DNA of 64,000 nucleotides from Parelaphostrongylus tenuis. Lineage: Eukaryota > Nematoda > Chromadorea > Rhabditida > Metastrongylidae. The notes beneath the pieces are model-generated. The model saw nothing but the letters and a program-made list of their open reading frames with translations. It searched no databases and was not told where the DNA came from. Both the position numbers and the translations under genes were made by a program. The stretch covers positions 1 to 64,000 of the forward strand of contig JAHQIW010000958.1 of the NCBI GenBank assembly GCA_019055375.1. The letters run 5' to 3'. Positions 1 to 12,200 of this stretch are shown here, one piece after another. The first letter of the stretch is position 1. Each line of letters begins with the position of its first letter.

Positions 1-1204
1 CTCCACAGACTGACCGCCCATAGTAGCTAGTGAGATCGAGCACACGGCTTCTACAGTACTATATGTCCTTGAAAGGATATCAAATGATGTGCGTGACCTG
101 TGCTGTCTCCCATCACCTGAAAGTTCTCCTGAATAATCGCCTTTTTTCACTATATGTCCCGGCTATCTCAAACTGAAAGGTATCGAAAGATTCAAGCATT
201 CGGCTAAAGGTAAAATGGCTATGACGGATAAAAATATTTGCCTATGGTCAATCAAAGGCAGCTTCATAAGCTTCATAAAAGATTCGCTACTCAAATACGA
301 CTAGAACGAAATGTATCTGGATTCAGCGGTCGACATAATTGATGTAAAACTGCACAATGCGATAGGGGAGAGGGCAACAAAGTCAACTTGAAACCTCACA
401 TTCCGAACACTAGTTTGCGTGCCAAATTCACAAAAGTCAGCTGATACGCATCGATGATGACTTCATATACGAAATAGATAGGCCCGCTGAAACTTAGGAT
501 TCGCGACAAGAAAGTATTTCTGGAGCAGATAAACAAGGAAGTAAGATTAAAAACAACTAAACTCGTTAGTGACAAACCTCGTATAGAAAGAACAACGGCT
601 AGATATATACGGAAAGGAAATAACTTAGAACGCAAATATGAATGACTTAAATAATTTACAATAGGTACTATATGGGAGGGAAATCTTAGGAACTGTCCAA
701 ACGACAACAATCATAGTGATTTACAAACCGAACTCTGTGAAAGAAGAATGATCACATGAGCCATCTCCATAGACACGGAGGCGAAGCGATACAGCGAGAA
801 AACAGTTGGGTGACAGATCTGCATCCAACCAACAATTCTACCAACTAGATTTGCGATATTTTCGCAGCCTCTTGTACATAGCACCATAGTTGTTGCCTCG
901 CTTTGAAATTTTCGACGTCGAAGTGCTTGCTCGCAACGTGGGAAGCTCAGTGTTTTTTGGTACACGTTCGAGTGGGAAGATCACGATACATGTTGGCACC
1001 AAGTAGAAACAACTGAAATTACTTTCGCGATCTACATTTTCTAAAAAAAATTAAATCCTTTTCGGTACCGGCGTGTCCCATATACATATATATTGGGACA
1101 CTGATTGCCGCGCCGTGTCTCGCCTTACAGAGGCTTATTGTAATGCGTGCGCACCCTACAAAAATCTGGCACTTATTTGGTTCATTTCCATTTGGTAACA
1201 CAAA
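1..1204. other. no clear gene; one minus-strand exon-like frame
   Basis: AT-rich. The only candidate is a minus-strand frame, about 1017-838, after an ATTTCAG acceptor. It includes IVIFPLERVPKNTELP and ends with the basic KRGNNYGAMYKRLRKYRK and a TAG. I do not recognise it and cannot connect it to another exon. Confidence 0.3.
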
Positions 1205-1912
1205 TTTCCAAACCTATCCCCTATGCCTAGACAAGAAGTTTTCATGATTAGTGTTAGTATTATCAGTAGGTTTAAATCTCCAACTATTCGTACATGCACC
1301 CATTTTTTTCAAAAAGACCATTTATGACGCTGAAAAATTGGAAATAAAATCATGTTTCACATGGGCGCCGCGCAATTTCAACTATTCCTTCGCCAAAAGC
1401 ACAAAAAGTACATGAACATGTAGAAGCATGAAAATCTTCTAGTATCGAGTTCAGACGTTTGACTCGGAGTTATCTCCCAAAACAAAGAAAGCAATTACTA
1501 ATCAAATACACCTCACTTAGGCGCAGTATGATCTATGTTCGCGCCGACCCGCCTCCTGCTCCCCTCCGCGCACTTGCTGCCTGTAAACTGGCCAAAGAAC
1601 ACTTGCTCGCGTATGGGGGTTACAATCTTTCTTCTCCTTGCTGTTCTGCAGAGAAAAGGCCTTTTAAAATATCGACCACGGCGTTATGAATCGGTAGAAT
1701 TTACGCTACGGAATGAGTACTAATAGTCTAAAGAAAGAGCTCGTGTCCGCGAAAATGCGCGTGTGAAACATAATCTTGACCCGAGTTTTTTCAACGTTAT
1801 AGAAGGGTCCTTTCAAAAAACCGGATACGCATACGAATAGTTCGAGATTTAGCTTTCGAATAATTGCTAACACTTTATGAAAACTTTTCGAGCGTAAGGG
1901 ATAGGCTTGAAA
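1205..1912. mobile_element. TIR element, GATCCCTTTCGCT family, diverged copy
   Basis: Left end CCTATCCCCTATGCCTAG then AAGTTTTCATGATTAG; right end, inverted, CCTATCCCTTACGCTCG then AAAAGTTTTCATAAAG. The interior shares TAATAGTCTAAAGAAAGAGC and the GTGTGAAACATAATC block with the 37.3-kb copy. Confidence 0.65.
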
Positions 1913-2528
1913 ATTTGTGCTACGAAACGGACAAAAACCCTTATTCAATTATCCTTCATTTTTTTAATTACTCTAATGACATCTAAGCAGTTTCGTAATA
2001 ATTCACAGAAAGTTTATGTTTATTCGTGGCATATAATTCATAACAGCCCCACAACAATATACACAAACATTTCGGAAAAAAGATTTTACGATGCAAAATC
2101 GCATCGCAGAATAATAGTTTTCCTAACCAGTGTGTGTAGGACCATTTTAGACAAACACTCGATTTATTTTTGCTCATTGTGAAGCATTGGCATTCTTCCT
2201 ACTACCAATAGCCTTACTGAAGTCTCATCAATGATATTCAACTAGTTACTGACGATTAAAATCCACTTTAGTAATCATAAAATCCGAATCTTGGGTTCCA
2301 TTGCTAAAACTACACGCCGCCATCATAGCGCGCCCCGCCTGCAGATAGACTGCGTTATGTGCCAAGCCGTAAAAAGTGTGGTACCGAAGGGGTTCAGCAT
2401 AAAACGAAGACACCACGTCAATCTCAAAGACGTAATTATGCTTCTGTGACGAATTTGATAAATACCACTATCATCACTACAAAGATAAACTGAGAAAAAA
2501 AAACAAGCAAAAACAAGCGAAGACCTAC
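1913..2528. other. nothing recognised
   Basis: AT-rich sequence with short open frames only. A brief GC-rich patch (GGCGGGGCGCGCTATG on the minus strand, near 2325) has no family mark. Confidence 0.4.
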
Positions 2529-2689
2529 ATCACTGTCAGCATCGTCCAATTGCTTTAGCGTTTCCCCAATAAGCAAAATCTCCACACAATTTGTCCCAGC
2601 ATGTGAGATAATCCCACGTAATCGTGGTTCCAACTCTTGTAATTCTGTTTGACATGCGAAATAATTCGTCCGACACCTCATCCTAGAAA
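2529..2689 (-). pseudogene. possible ADA3 C-terminal coiled-coil exon, broken frame
   Basis: Minus-strand segment with acceptors TTTTCCAG (exon from 2689) or TTTCTAG (from 2682) and a good donor GTAGGT after 2529. One frame begins DEVSDELFRM. The next frame continues QTELQELEPRL and ends KQLDDADSD. Human ADA3 has a continuous stretch of this type (DEVLAELRKRQAEL) right after its acidic segment, so the two frames look like one coiled coil interrupted by a single extra base near 2655. The upstream gene reaches a stop at 6250, but a splice at 6254 (CT|GTAATA, phase 2) could join to the G at 2682 across a 3.6-kb intron. It could be a real alternative 3' exon with an assembly error, a decayed exon, or chance similarity. 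Confidence 0.35.
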
Positions 2690-3729
2690 CTGGAAAATTA
2701 GTGACAATACATCGTAAAAATGTTTTCATAGATTTTATTTTGTGTAAACAACAGAACAATAGAACACGACGATAAAACACTTCAACTAGAACGCTGTGTT
2801 AAAGTTGGGTGATCTTTTTGGTTCAACAGAATTATGCAATTTCAGTGCAGAGATCAAATTAGAAAACTAAAACGACACGAACTTTTTACATAACCTATTT
2901 TTTTTAGTGTTTTCATAGGTTTTGGCAAAAGAGCAATAGAACATCACAACTTGTTAACCAGAAAGTAATTGAAAATTGCTTAACAACACTATTCTAAAGT
3001 ATGCACAATAAGGCTGAACACATTTCCCGCTCATCTCTCGGGCAACAAATCAAATACCACGCTTATAGAATCTCGTCTCTTTGTATTCAAAGGAAGTTGT
3101 CAAGTCCTTGATATAAATGACCGCTTTCCCAGAACGTCTTCATGGTCAGGAATTGCTTTCAGCGACGGGAAGAGGTGTTCGCCAGACGGCGACTGTATGG
3201 CGGAGGGTTCAGGAAACTTCCAGCCCATTTTGGTCCACTTCCTATTTATCAATTTTGCGACATGGGTTCTTGCGTCGTTTTTAAAGCAGAATGAGATTCA
3301 CGTGCTCAAGTTACGCTTGGTGTTGATCAACCTTACGGCCGGCAACAAGTCCTCAATGAGATCGGTCTCAGTCCGGTTGAATAGTGTTTTTAAGCGATTT
3401 TAATTGCTTCTGGTTAATAAATTTGAGTGCTTATCTGTGCGCCGGTAGTACTTTAGTGACTACCACTTGCCCCTCTACCCGTATGGGTGAAATGACGGTT
3501 CGGTCCAGCTTAAGGTCGAATGTTTTTGCATGTCACTTGAACCTTAGATGAGAACCAGGTTGCTTAGATTTGTTACCACACGACTAAAGCAGGTTGCAAG
3601 TTCGTATAATTTCTTGAACAATGAAATGTCTGCAAGTTGGAGGAAAAATCGCACAGAGAACAGAACAACATTCTAATGAAGTAACCAATATAAAGACATT
3701 TCAAGGCTGAACTTTTATCGCAAAAATTG
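2690..3729. other. nothing recognised
   Basis: AT-rich, no repeats shared with the rest of the window that I could see, and no exon-like open frame with splice signals. Confidence 0.4.
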
Positions 3730-5290
3730 AATTTTTTAAAAAAAATTCAACCATCCACATCTCGGATCCGGTGATCCCCACTGAAGATAAATCGCTTGGG
3801 ATCCTGTCCTCTGAAGTTCTAGTCGCGACAGAAAGCGTGAAAAAAAAACACAGCTCCAGGATCCAATAACATGTCTTCCGATTTGCTGCGAGCCACAGGC
3901 CAATTTACTCATACTTCTCGTCACACATACGACATCTTACCTTCGAAAGGAGAAAATCCCAGACAAGTGGCGGACGTCGGACGTAGTCATCACCCATGAA
4001 AAAGCTGAGCGAAGGGATCTTCGTAGCTACCGTCCAATCTGCTTGCTAAGCACACTTTAAAAACCTTTTACGAAGATCATCTTTCTGCGCACACGAAGAA
4101 CTTTGGGTGAGGTATCAGTAGAGAAAACAGGATTTCGACAAGGATTTCATTGCATGGACCACATCCAAACCTTGACGAGGGTCACAGAAGTTTGTTGGGA
4201 GTACCACCTGCCCTTATTCCTAACTTTCAACGACCATGAAAAGCATTTGATAAAGTCAAAACAAACGCAGTCCTATAAGCGATCGTCGATTAAAGAGTGA
4301 ATCCGTTCTACAAAAGAACTTTATCGAACTGCTATTGGAGACTGTACCACGAAAATACGGCCCTTTTCATTGACCTCTACCATACCCTTTGTAAAAGGGC
4401 GATATCACCAAAGCTGTTCATCCGCCGCACTGCAGTGGACAATGAAGTCGCTTGATTGGGACGCAGGAAGGGCATACGCATCGATGGAAATATTCTGTCA
4501 AACTTTCGTTTTTGGGTGTTGACATTGTCTTGTTCTCGAAAAGCACTACTAAAGCGGAGACGATGCTCAAGGAACTTAACGAAGCGGTGAAGAAGATCGG
4601 ACTACGCATAAGATCGTATTAAGACTCAGTTCATGAAAAACCAGTGGTCGCAATGATGGAATATCACATGTAATGGATCTTTAATTGCGGAGACCTCTTC
4701 GTATGTGTACCTTGATCGTTCTCACTTAATATGGAGAACAACATAACGGACCCCAAATTACGCGCTAACCTCATCGATTCCACAGTCCCTCCTAGCGCTC
4801 TGTTATGCAGCCGAGACGTGGGCTGATACTTTCGACCACGTCATGACTAGTGCGAACGACCAGCAGAGCGCTTCAACGATGCCTTTGAAAATCAAATCGA
4901 CACTCACAACACCTAGCCGGCTTGCGCAGCTCAGATCTCAGGAATTTATCCCATTTCCGTGATTCAGAAGAATTCACATCGACAGCGAAGCACAGATGGG
5001 CCGGTCATATAGTGAGAAGATCAGAAGACAGATGGACGAAACGAACTGTAGAGTGGGCACGACGAGAACACATCCGTCCCGAGGATGACCACCTACACGT
5101 TGGGCGCATGTGTTCATTAGAATTAATCAGCTGTAGTCATATCTGTATTCGCATCAGCTGTATTCCTGCCTCCGATATTCTACAGATCACGATGTGAAAC
5201 TCGCGCCTATGGCCGTGCTTGAATGAAATCACCGCCATAAACGACAATCGCGAGAAGACGAGACGAATGGAAGATGTTCTGGGGTCCGCA
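3730..5290 (+). mobile_element. degraded RTE-type retrotransposon, reverse transcriptase and 3' part
   Basis: A second, more decayed copy of the element at 33.1-35.8 kb. It begins inside the reverse transcriptase (Lys-Lys-Ala-Gln-type block near 3850), runs through SYRPICLLS and GFRQGFHCMDHIQT (near 4130) and keeps the C-terminal part missing from the other copy, including AKHRWAGHIVRR near 4995 and VEWARREHIRPE. Frameshifts and stops break it throughout. The end near 5240-5290 has a tail (GGGGTCCGCACAA-like) shared with some SINE-like repeats in this window. Confidence 0.82.
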
Positions 5291-5877
5291 CAATTCGTGA
5301 AGACGGATCGTCCAAGTATCCAAGTAATTTCAATGTACTCAGCTCTTTGATTACTTTGTCAACATTTTTCATCATTTCACTTACGATTAGTTTCTTCACG
5401 ATACAATCGAAGATAGATCGTATAAAAATTCTTTACTCCTTAAATTATTATTTACTTCCCACTTGGGAACGGCATGCTACACTTTGTGCCATGGCGCGCG
5501 ACGTCGTGTCCCGCTTAGGTACGGTAACGGCGGTCGTCGCATCTCAGGGCGAATTTGTAATGGCACAACCCCAACGGAAATTGGAGCACTTATTTGGTAA
5601 ACGGAGGTTTTGCGGGGACATAATAATTACTAATTGAAGAAACTTCTATGAGCATTTTTCAGTAAAAACAACACCCATGTGTTTAAAAATTCCTTGTGTC
5701 AACGAGAAAACCATATCGTCGCAAAAAGGAACATATTTCCAATTGTAATAGGATATTTTCAGAATGACTTGTTTTTGTAGTCATTCACCAGCTTGAAATA
5801 AGCAGTTTTCAATACAAAGCTTGCCTAAGGAAAGGCCTTCACAACTACGCTCTACTGACGAAAGCAAAGTAACGTAC
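5291..5877. repeat. weak repeat shared with 1070-1200
   Basis: A segment near 5490-5610 shares GCACTTATTTGGT and the preceding GTGTC(C/T)CGC order with 1090-1195. Nothing else is seen. Confidence 0.3.
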
Positions 5878-6122
5878 ACTCAGTGATGTAGAGATGATGT
5901 GCAAAACTTTTGCGGCAGGTAGGATTTGAACCCACATTTCACCCTATGCGGGGTGCGTGCTGAACCGTTGCAACTACCGACGCCCGTCTGTGACACCACT
6001 CTTTCTACGCTACAACGCAAGGTAGCGATAGGATCCGTCCGCCTGTAGGTCAATCGCATCGTCTGCCGCGCGAAAACTCGATGCCGCCCTGCTACCAGCG
6101 ACAGCCCCCAAGCGTAAATGAC
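5878..6122 (-). mobile_element. tRNA-armed palindrome, type 1, left arm with spacer
   Basis: Terminus CTCAGTGATGTAGAG, B-box region GGATTTGAACCCAC, A-box region GAACCGTTGCAACTACC, then a central spacer with CTACGCTACAACGC. No right arm is seen. It lies 130 bp beyond the stop of the ADA3 gene. Confidence 0.68.
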
Positions 6123-6249
6123 GAGGATCATGAGTGTTTCAAAAATTAAAAATTCATCAGATTTTCACGGAAACAAGACCACAAGGCTCACGCTACATAA
6201 AAGTGAAAAAAGATCCAGAATTAAAAAGAAATAAAGAAAGCGTGAAATA

Positions 6250-9200
6250 TTACAGCACCAAGTCCGAGTCGTCATCATCCTCCTTTCCTTCTCGACTGAT
6301 CGTAACCTCATGATTGGTGGAACATTCAGCGATTTCGCGATACACATGCTCCGTCGACGAAGGAAGTAAACCTGAATGCTTCTTCATGGAGATCAGTCTG
6401 AACGATGTATGAGCAAACCTTAACTAACCTCGCTCAACAAGCATTTTGACGATACGGCCACCAATGTCGCGATAATGCTGTTCAATTTCTCCCTTCTCTG
6501 GGAACACAGGAAAACCTGTCGGTGTAGGGAAATCAAGCTTTGAGCCTGTTTTTGAATGAATGCCGTTCTCCCGTTTTTGCCTGAAATGGATGAGCAATCA
6601 TGGCATATCACACGCATAGTGCTCAAAACGGAGAAAACCGTAGGTTCGAAAAAAATCAATAACTCACTTCTCCATTTCTCCTAAGCTTCGTCTTTAATTC
6701 TCCGTTACAAAGACCAATACTGCCAGCACTACAAGAATTGCTAGGGCCAGGGCGATCCCAATCATCACTCAATTCCTCTCTCATTTCCCTCTTTGTTTTG
6801 GTGAGTTCATAGGAAAAAACTCCTCTCCGACTTTCCTTCTTTATCCGTGGTGAACTCACTATAAATGAAGGGCAGTCATTGCAATAGTAGCCGAATGAGT
6901 AGCAACTTTCCGCAGCAAAAACTCACTTTGCGTGCTCGGAGGAGATCGCGTACCGAAGCCATTGATATGTAATATCTCGTGAGAATCGTTTTACGCTATC
7001 ATTTCCTACCATGTCGAATGGTTCACTCTTGACAGAGACTACAACAGATTAATTTAACTCAAAAAAATGCTGATGGTATGCGAAGCATTCAACTCCATGC
7101 AAAAATCGAACCATCGTTTCACCCACACCAGGGGCACGTGCTACCACTACACCAACGGAGCCGCCATCTGCTAGCACTCTATCTTCAATTTGAACTGTAG
7201 CAGCTGTCGCCAACCACGTTCAGTAGGTTTGGTCTGGTATGCACATATCGGCATTGACCCCAGTTACACTGACAGCTCATATGGAAGACAGAGTGGTAGC
7301 AAGAGTTTCGGCATGAGTGAATAGCGCGTTCGACTCCCACTCGATATCGAATGTTTTGTATATCACTCAACATTCGTAGATGTAAACGAACAACACATTA
7401 CATCTAAAAAACAGTGAAAATGTAAGCAAACTTCAGACCAGTTTACCTTCTGAAACTCCAAAAGTAGAAAACTCGTCGAGAACTCACCACTTTTCCTCTC
7501 ATCCTGCACAATCATCCCGTGAGTGGAGCCTCGTGGAAGACCTCCGGGTTGGTGTCGAATGCTCATCTTTACGCATTTCTCGACTTGCGGCACACACCAG
7601 ATCACTGATCAACGGCGCTAACTTCAAATCTATTCCACGAGAGGAGCGAATACTAGCCGGTTCGGAAAACCTATACAAGAGAAAGTTCTAGGAATTATAA
7701 TGACTGTCGAAAATGGTTCTAAAATGTCTAATAAACATTTATTACTTCCTGTCATGGTTTTCTGCACTTTTCTTTTCCGTAGATGGAGTATCAACACTGT
7801 ACTTTGTTCTACTACGTGATGCTGGTATGTCGCTAGAAGTGATACGAGACCGATGATGCTGACGCTTTCGATGTTTCCATGGTTCTTAAAAAACTGATTG
7901 CTTAATGAAAAAAAAAAACACCACTGAGAATAGCACTGAATGGCCGGATTTGAATGATCAATACAAGATTATGAGTTGTCGATGGCCGAGCGGCTAGTGA
8001 TGCTCGTGTGGAGCTGTTCCCCAGCTCCCACTCTCCTTGGCAATCAACAACGACCAAGGCCCCACCTTAACTACCCTTGAAATTTCCTTAACAAGAAGAT
8101 GTGTTCAATCAGTAATCTAGGACGTTTATGAAGAATAATCCTGAATAAAGCGATGAACACAAAGCGATGAAATGAATTCTGGAAGTACTGGGATGATACG
8201 GTGAAAAAACTATGATACGAATCAAATGAAGTGATAATGAAACTACAAATTACACTACGGCATAAGGCACAGTCCGTTATACAGTTGTAATCCATAGATG
8301 GACGTCAAATAGCCCCCCCGCCCCCCTTTCCCAACTTTTTAAAAAATCGTTAACTTTTCTTTCCGAGGAGCTTAATCCTCCATTTATTTATTGGACGACC
8401 TTGGAATTTAGAAGATTCTAAGCGTATAATATAACAAACTGGAGAAAAATTCAGATGAACGAATAAGGAAAGGGATGAAAAACCGTCGCTCCAAAATTCT
8501 AGTCCAAAATCAACCTTTGAAAAAAAAAATGAAAGCCATTTGTTAGACTGCCACAAACTATATTAGTAATCAGTGATTCAAACGTTTCTCAAAGCTATTC
8601 AAAACAACCTGTTCCATATGGCTCACCTAAGATGTGATATTTCATTGTAATTGTATGAGATATTATACATAGTTCGGGGTAAAAGTAGTTACATAAGTGT
8701 AAGATTTGAGATCCAACCACAAGAATGCAGAGATAGGAGCGCAAACGCAGAGTCTCAGTTGAGCTTCAAACCAGTAGTTACGCCGCTAACGCAGCTTTGA
8801 GACTAGGCAAGGGCCACTGTGGTGCAGTGGATATCACGTAAGCCCCCAGGAAGGGTAACAGTGGGCTCAAAGACCAACTGAGTTTCAAGCTTTGATCGCA
8901 TCTTAGCATTCTTGTGGTTGTATTTTACATCGTACTCTAGAATTAAAACAGTCCATAAAAGTCAAAACACGATTTTTTGAACTCATTTATATCTACAAAT
9001 ATGCAAAGAGTAAGGTAGATGACCACTTCTAACTTTTGAAAAACTTCCTCTAAACACTGCCAAAATATTTCTCATTCAACTTCGTCACAATAACCGAGAT
9101 ACACATGGAAAAATAAGCGCGGATAATTCTCAGTTACAACACTAATGACCGACTAAGAGGCCTTCGATATTAAAGACGACTGAGGTAAACCGATTTTCTA

Positions 9201-12200
9201 TCACTTTGAGAAAGCTTGAGTGGTTAATGAGTCTTTGTTCACAAGCAATGCTTAAAATAATCAATACAAAAAAGTCTCTCTTCTCGGATATAAGAAATTC
9301 CCCGAACTTCCTATATCAAAGCTAACCGCAAAATATTAAGTGTATGAGGCTTAGAACAAAATGAGAAGATGACAAATGCTCTCAGAGCGGCAGCGTACCA
9401 TTCACATAGTAGGATCGTAACTCCTCCGGCGTGTATTTATCCGTAAGCAAAGATTTGAAATCGCGTAGGTACTCAGCGTCAATAGGGGTCAAGAAGTTGG
9501 CCTATACAGAAGAAAACTTGTTGTGTTAATAAGAAATATGACACAATAAGTCAAAACCGCCATTACCTTGCACCATGTCCAAAAACGTTGAGGAATATGA
9601 TGTGGAGGCCAAACGTCAAGATCATCGTCACCATCATATTCAGGAAGACCACATAAGCTGTAAGAGAGTCTAAGAATATTGTGCAATATGCAAAACATTC
9701 GACGTCAGGCGAGAGTTGAACCCTCGTTCCAATCACCCGGAAACGCGTGCTACAACTACATCACCAATACCCTCCGCTCTGCTACCATTCTTTCTTAGAT
9801 ATATGCTATCATTAAAACTCGTTAAAGACTGGTTGCTGACAGCTACGATAGTTCAATTTCAGTTAAAGAGTGGTAGCAGAGCGACGGCACCGGTGGTACA
9901 GTGGTAGTGCGCGCCCCGCAATGGGGAAATGCGGATGCAACTCTCTTGTTGATGTCGAATGTTTATTGCATGCCATTCAACATTCTCACATATATACATA
10001 TATATATATATGTTATATATATCATTATATATCATATAGTATACATGACGTCATATCACGTTAAAGAGAAGCAAGTAAAATAGAAAAATATGCAGACTGT
10101 TAGAAAAATCGATCCAGCTGACCGCAAAGGACTACTTATTGTGACTATAATTATGGAATGGTACAAAAATTGCAGAGGATAGATTTGACACCTACCTCTC
10201 CTGTAGCTGATGTGTTGCTGACGTAGACACTGGAACACTATCACGTAGCTTGTAAGAGGGCATTGGTCTGAAAAACAAAGAGATAAGAAAGTGCTACAAG
10301 TATTTACAAACAAAAAACAACAGCTAGCCTTGTTCTCCAGATCTTCAACTGGATACTCCCCTGTGTTCAGATACGTAACCTCTCCATGGGCACGTCTCAA
10401 ATAATCAGCCGAATGGGCCAACATTGCCTCTAATTCATGTTGAATAGCAAGCTAAATACAATGCATGTCATGATTCATGACAGCATAGATGGTGTGAATA
10501 ACACTGCAACAATAATGTTCAAGTGATCTTGTGATGAGTTCCACATAGGTCATTAATTAGTTATGCCAAAAGTGTTTCTTTTCGTACCGGAAAACAAAGC
10601 TCTGCTTTTTGTAGTGAACCCGCAAGCGATAAAAGGATACAGGATTAAGTTCTTCGCGTTGATCAAACCCTCTGAGATAAGCCATGCATTTGACTTCATC
10701 ATCGTTCGAGGTGGCTGAGTGCACATGTGGCTTTTACAATGACTCGCGGTGGCCTGCCGATACATCAAACTAGTGCTGCTATCGTCCCAGACAAGTCTGG
10801 GAGCACCTTGCAGGACCTCGCAAGGAAGGAAGTGCCTGTGTCAGCCTTTAAGAGCGAGATTGGTCCATCGACCAGGGTACCACCGACTAACCACCGTTAT
10901 TATTCAAGCAATATCCTATCCAGATCAGGAACTAACATCAAAATAAAGACGATATCAGTGTCAGACCAACACTAGCAATAAAATGGGAGCTACCACACCG
11001 AGCACAAGCTAGCTGGTATTGTCCTAGGGAATCAAGAAATCAAACTTCGAGTCGCATTCTAATCATAACTTTCTGCAAGAAAAGAAAAAGAGACTTTGAC
11101 ATTATAGAATTCCATAAAAAAGACATACCAGATCGTCCTTGTTGAGCGTGACATCCTCTGAATTCTTCGACAAAAGATCACGAAACTTCGGACATAATTT
11201 TTCGTAAGGGAACGGTATGAACTCTGGTGGTGGCTTCACCTCCTCACTACTGTTTGAGGACTTTCGATAACTGAGCGAAGTCGATTCTGTAAATCACAAC
11301 AGAACAATTTCACAAAAAATTCTGAAATGAACGCAGATTAACAAACAAAGGAAGGTGAGTTTTTTACCCTAATCCAAGAAACTAAAAGCGCCTAAAGTAA
11401 CTACACATTGTTAAATCCGCTGGGTTTGGCAGTTGACTTGCAAGGCACCCGCAGTTTTTCCCTATTTATAGAGGGTTTCTCTCCTCATTTTGATTCACGT
11501 TTTACGTGATCGTTGATACTTTACGACTTTCTGTACACCCTCTCATGTTTTCGGTGCCCACAAAGTATTATGAGTGTAGAAAATTCGAATGTGAAACGTA
11601 ATCTTCTTTTCGCTCCACTGTGCTCTACGATGGTCTTTTTTATAAATCAGACCTAGTTTGAAAATCATGCTTTACGCTATTGAATAAGTGGTAAAAGTCT
11701 AGTGAACAGCTAAACATAGACGCGAGTCCAGCATGGAAACGCAATTTTCTTTTCACTGCTGCAACAAACTAAGAAGCCTTTTTCAGGAACCAATTACAAA
11801 ATTGAAATAATCGTTTCTCACGCTACCGGAATAACTATCAAAACTCTGATGAAAAAACACTGTCGACCGAAAAATCAAAGAAGGTGTAAGGTGTGCACTC
11901 CATAGAATGCACGGTGCCCCTGAAAGATGGGGTACGACACTGTGTGTAAATGGTTATGGACTTATCACATGCACGCAACAAAACTCGTCCCCCCCCCCCC
12001 CCCCCACCCCCCCCCCCGATGGTTGACCACTTAGTAGCACTCCGCGACACTTTTTTAGATATATAAACGATTAGTCACTCGTCGCATATGACGCATGAAT
12101 CAACACTTCCATCTGTTTCATTGTTTTCAACCTGAACCTGATCCGTAGAAGTGGTTAGGTCCACGAGTGACTTCTCTTATGAACTGAGGGTTTGCTTCTT

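Noticed and set aside
6931..6972. ADA3 start exon (MASVRDLLRARK before GTGAGT)
   Set aside because: Out of phase with the next exon, and the true N terminus is found at 16577 with matching family blocks between.
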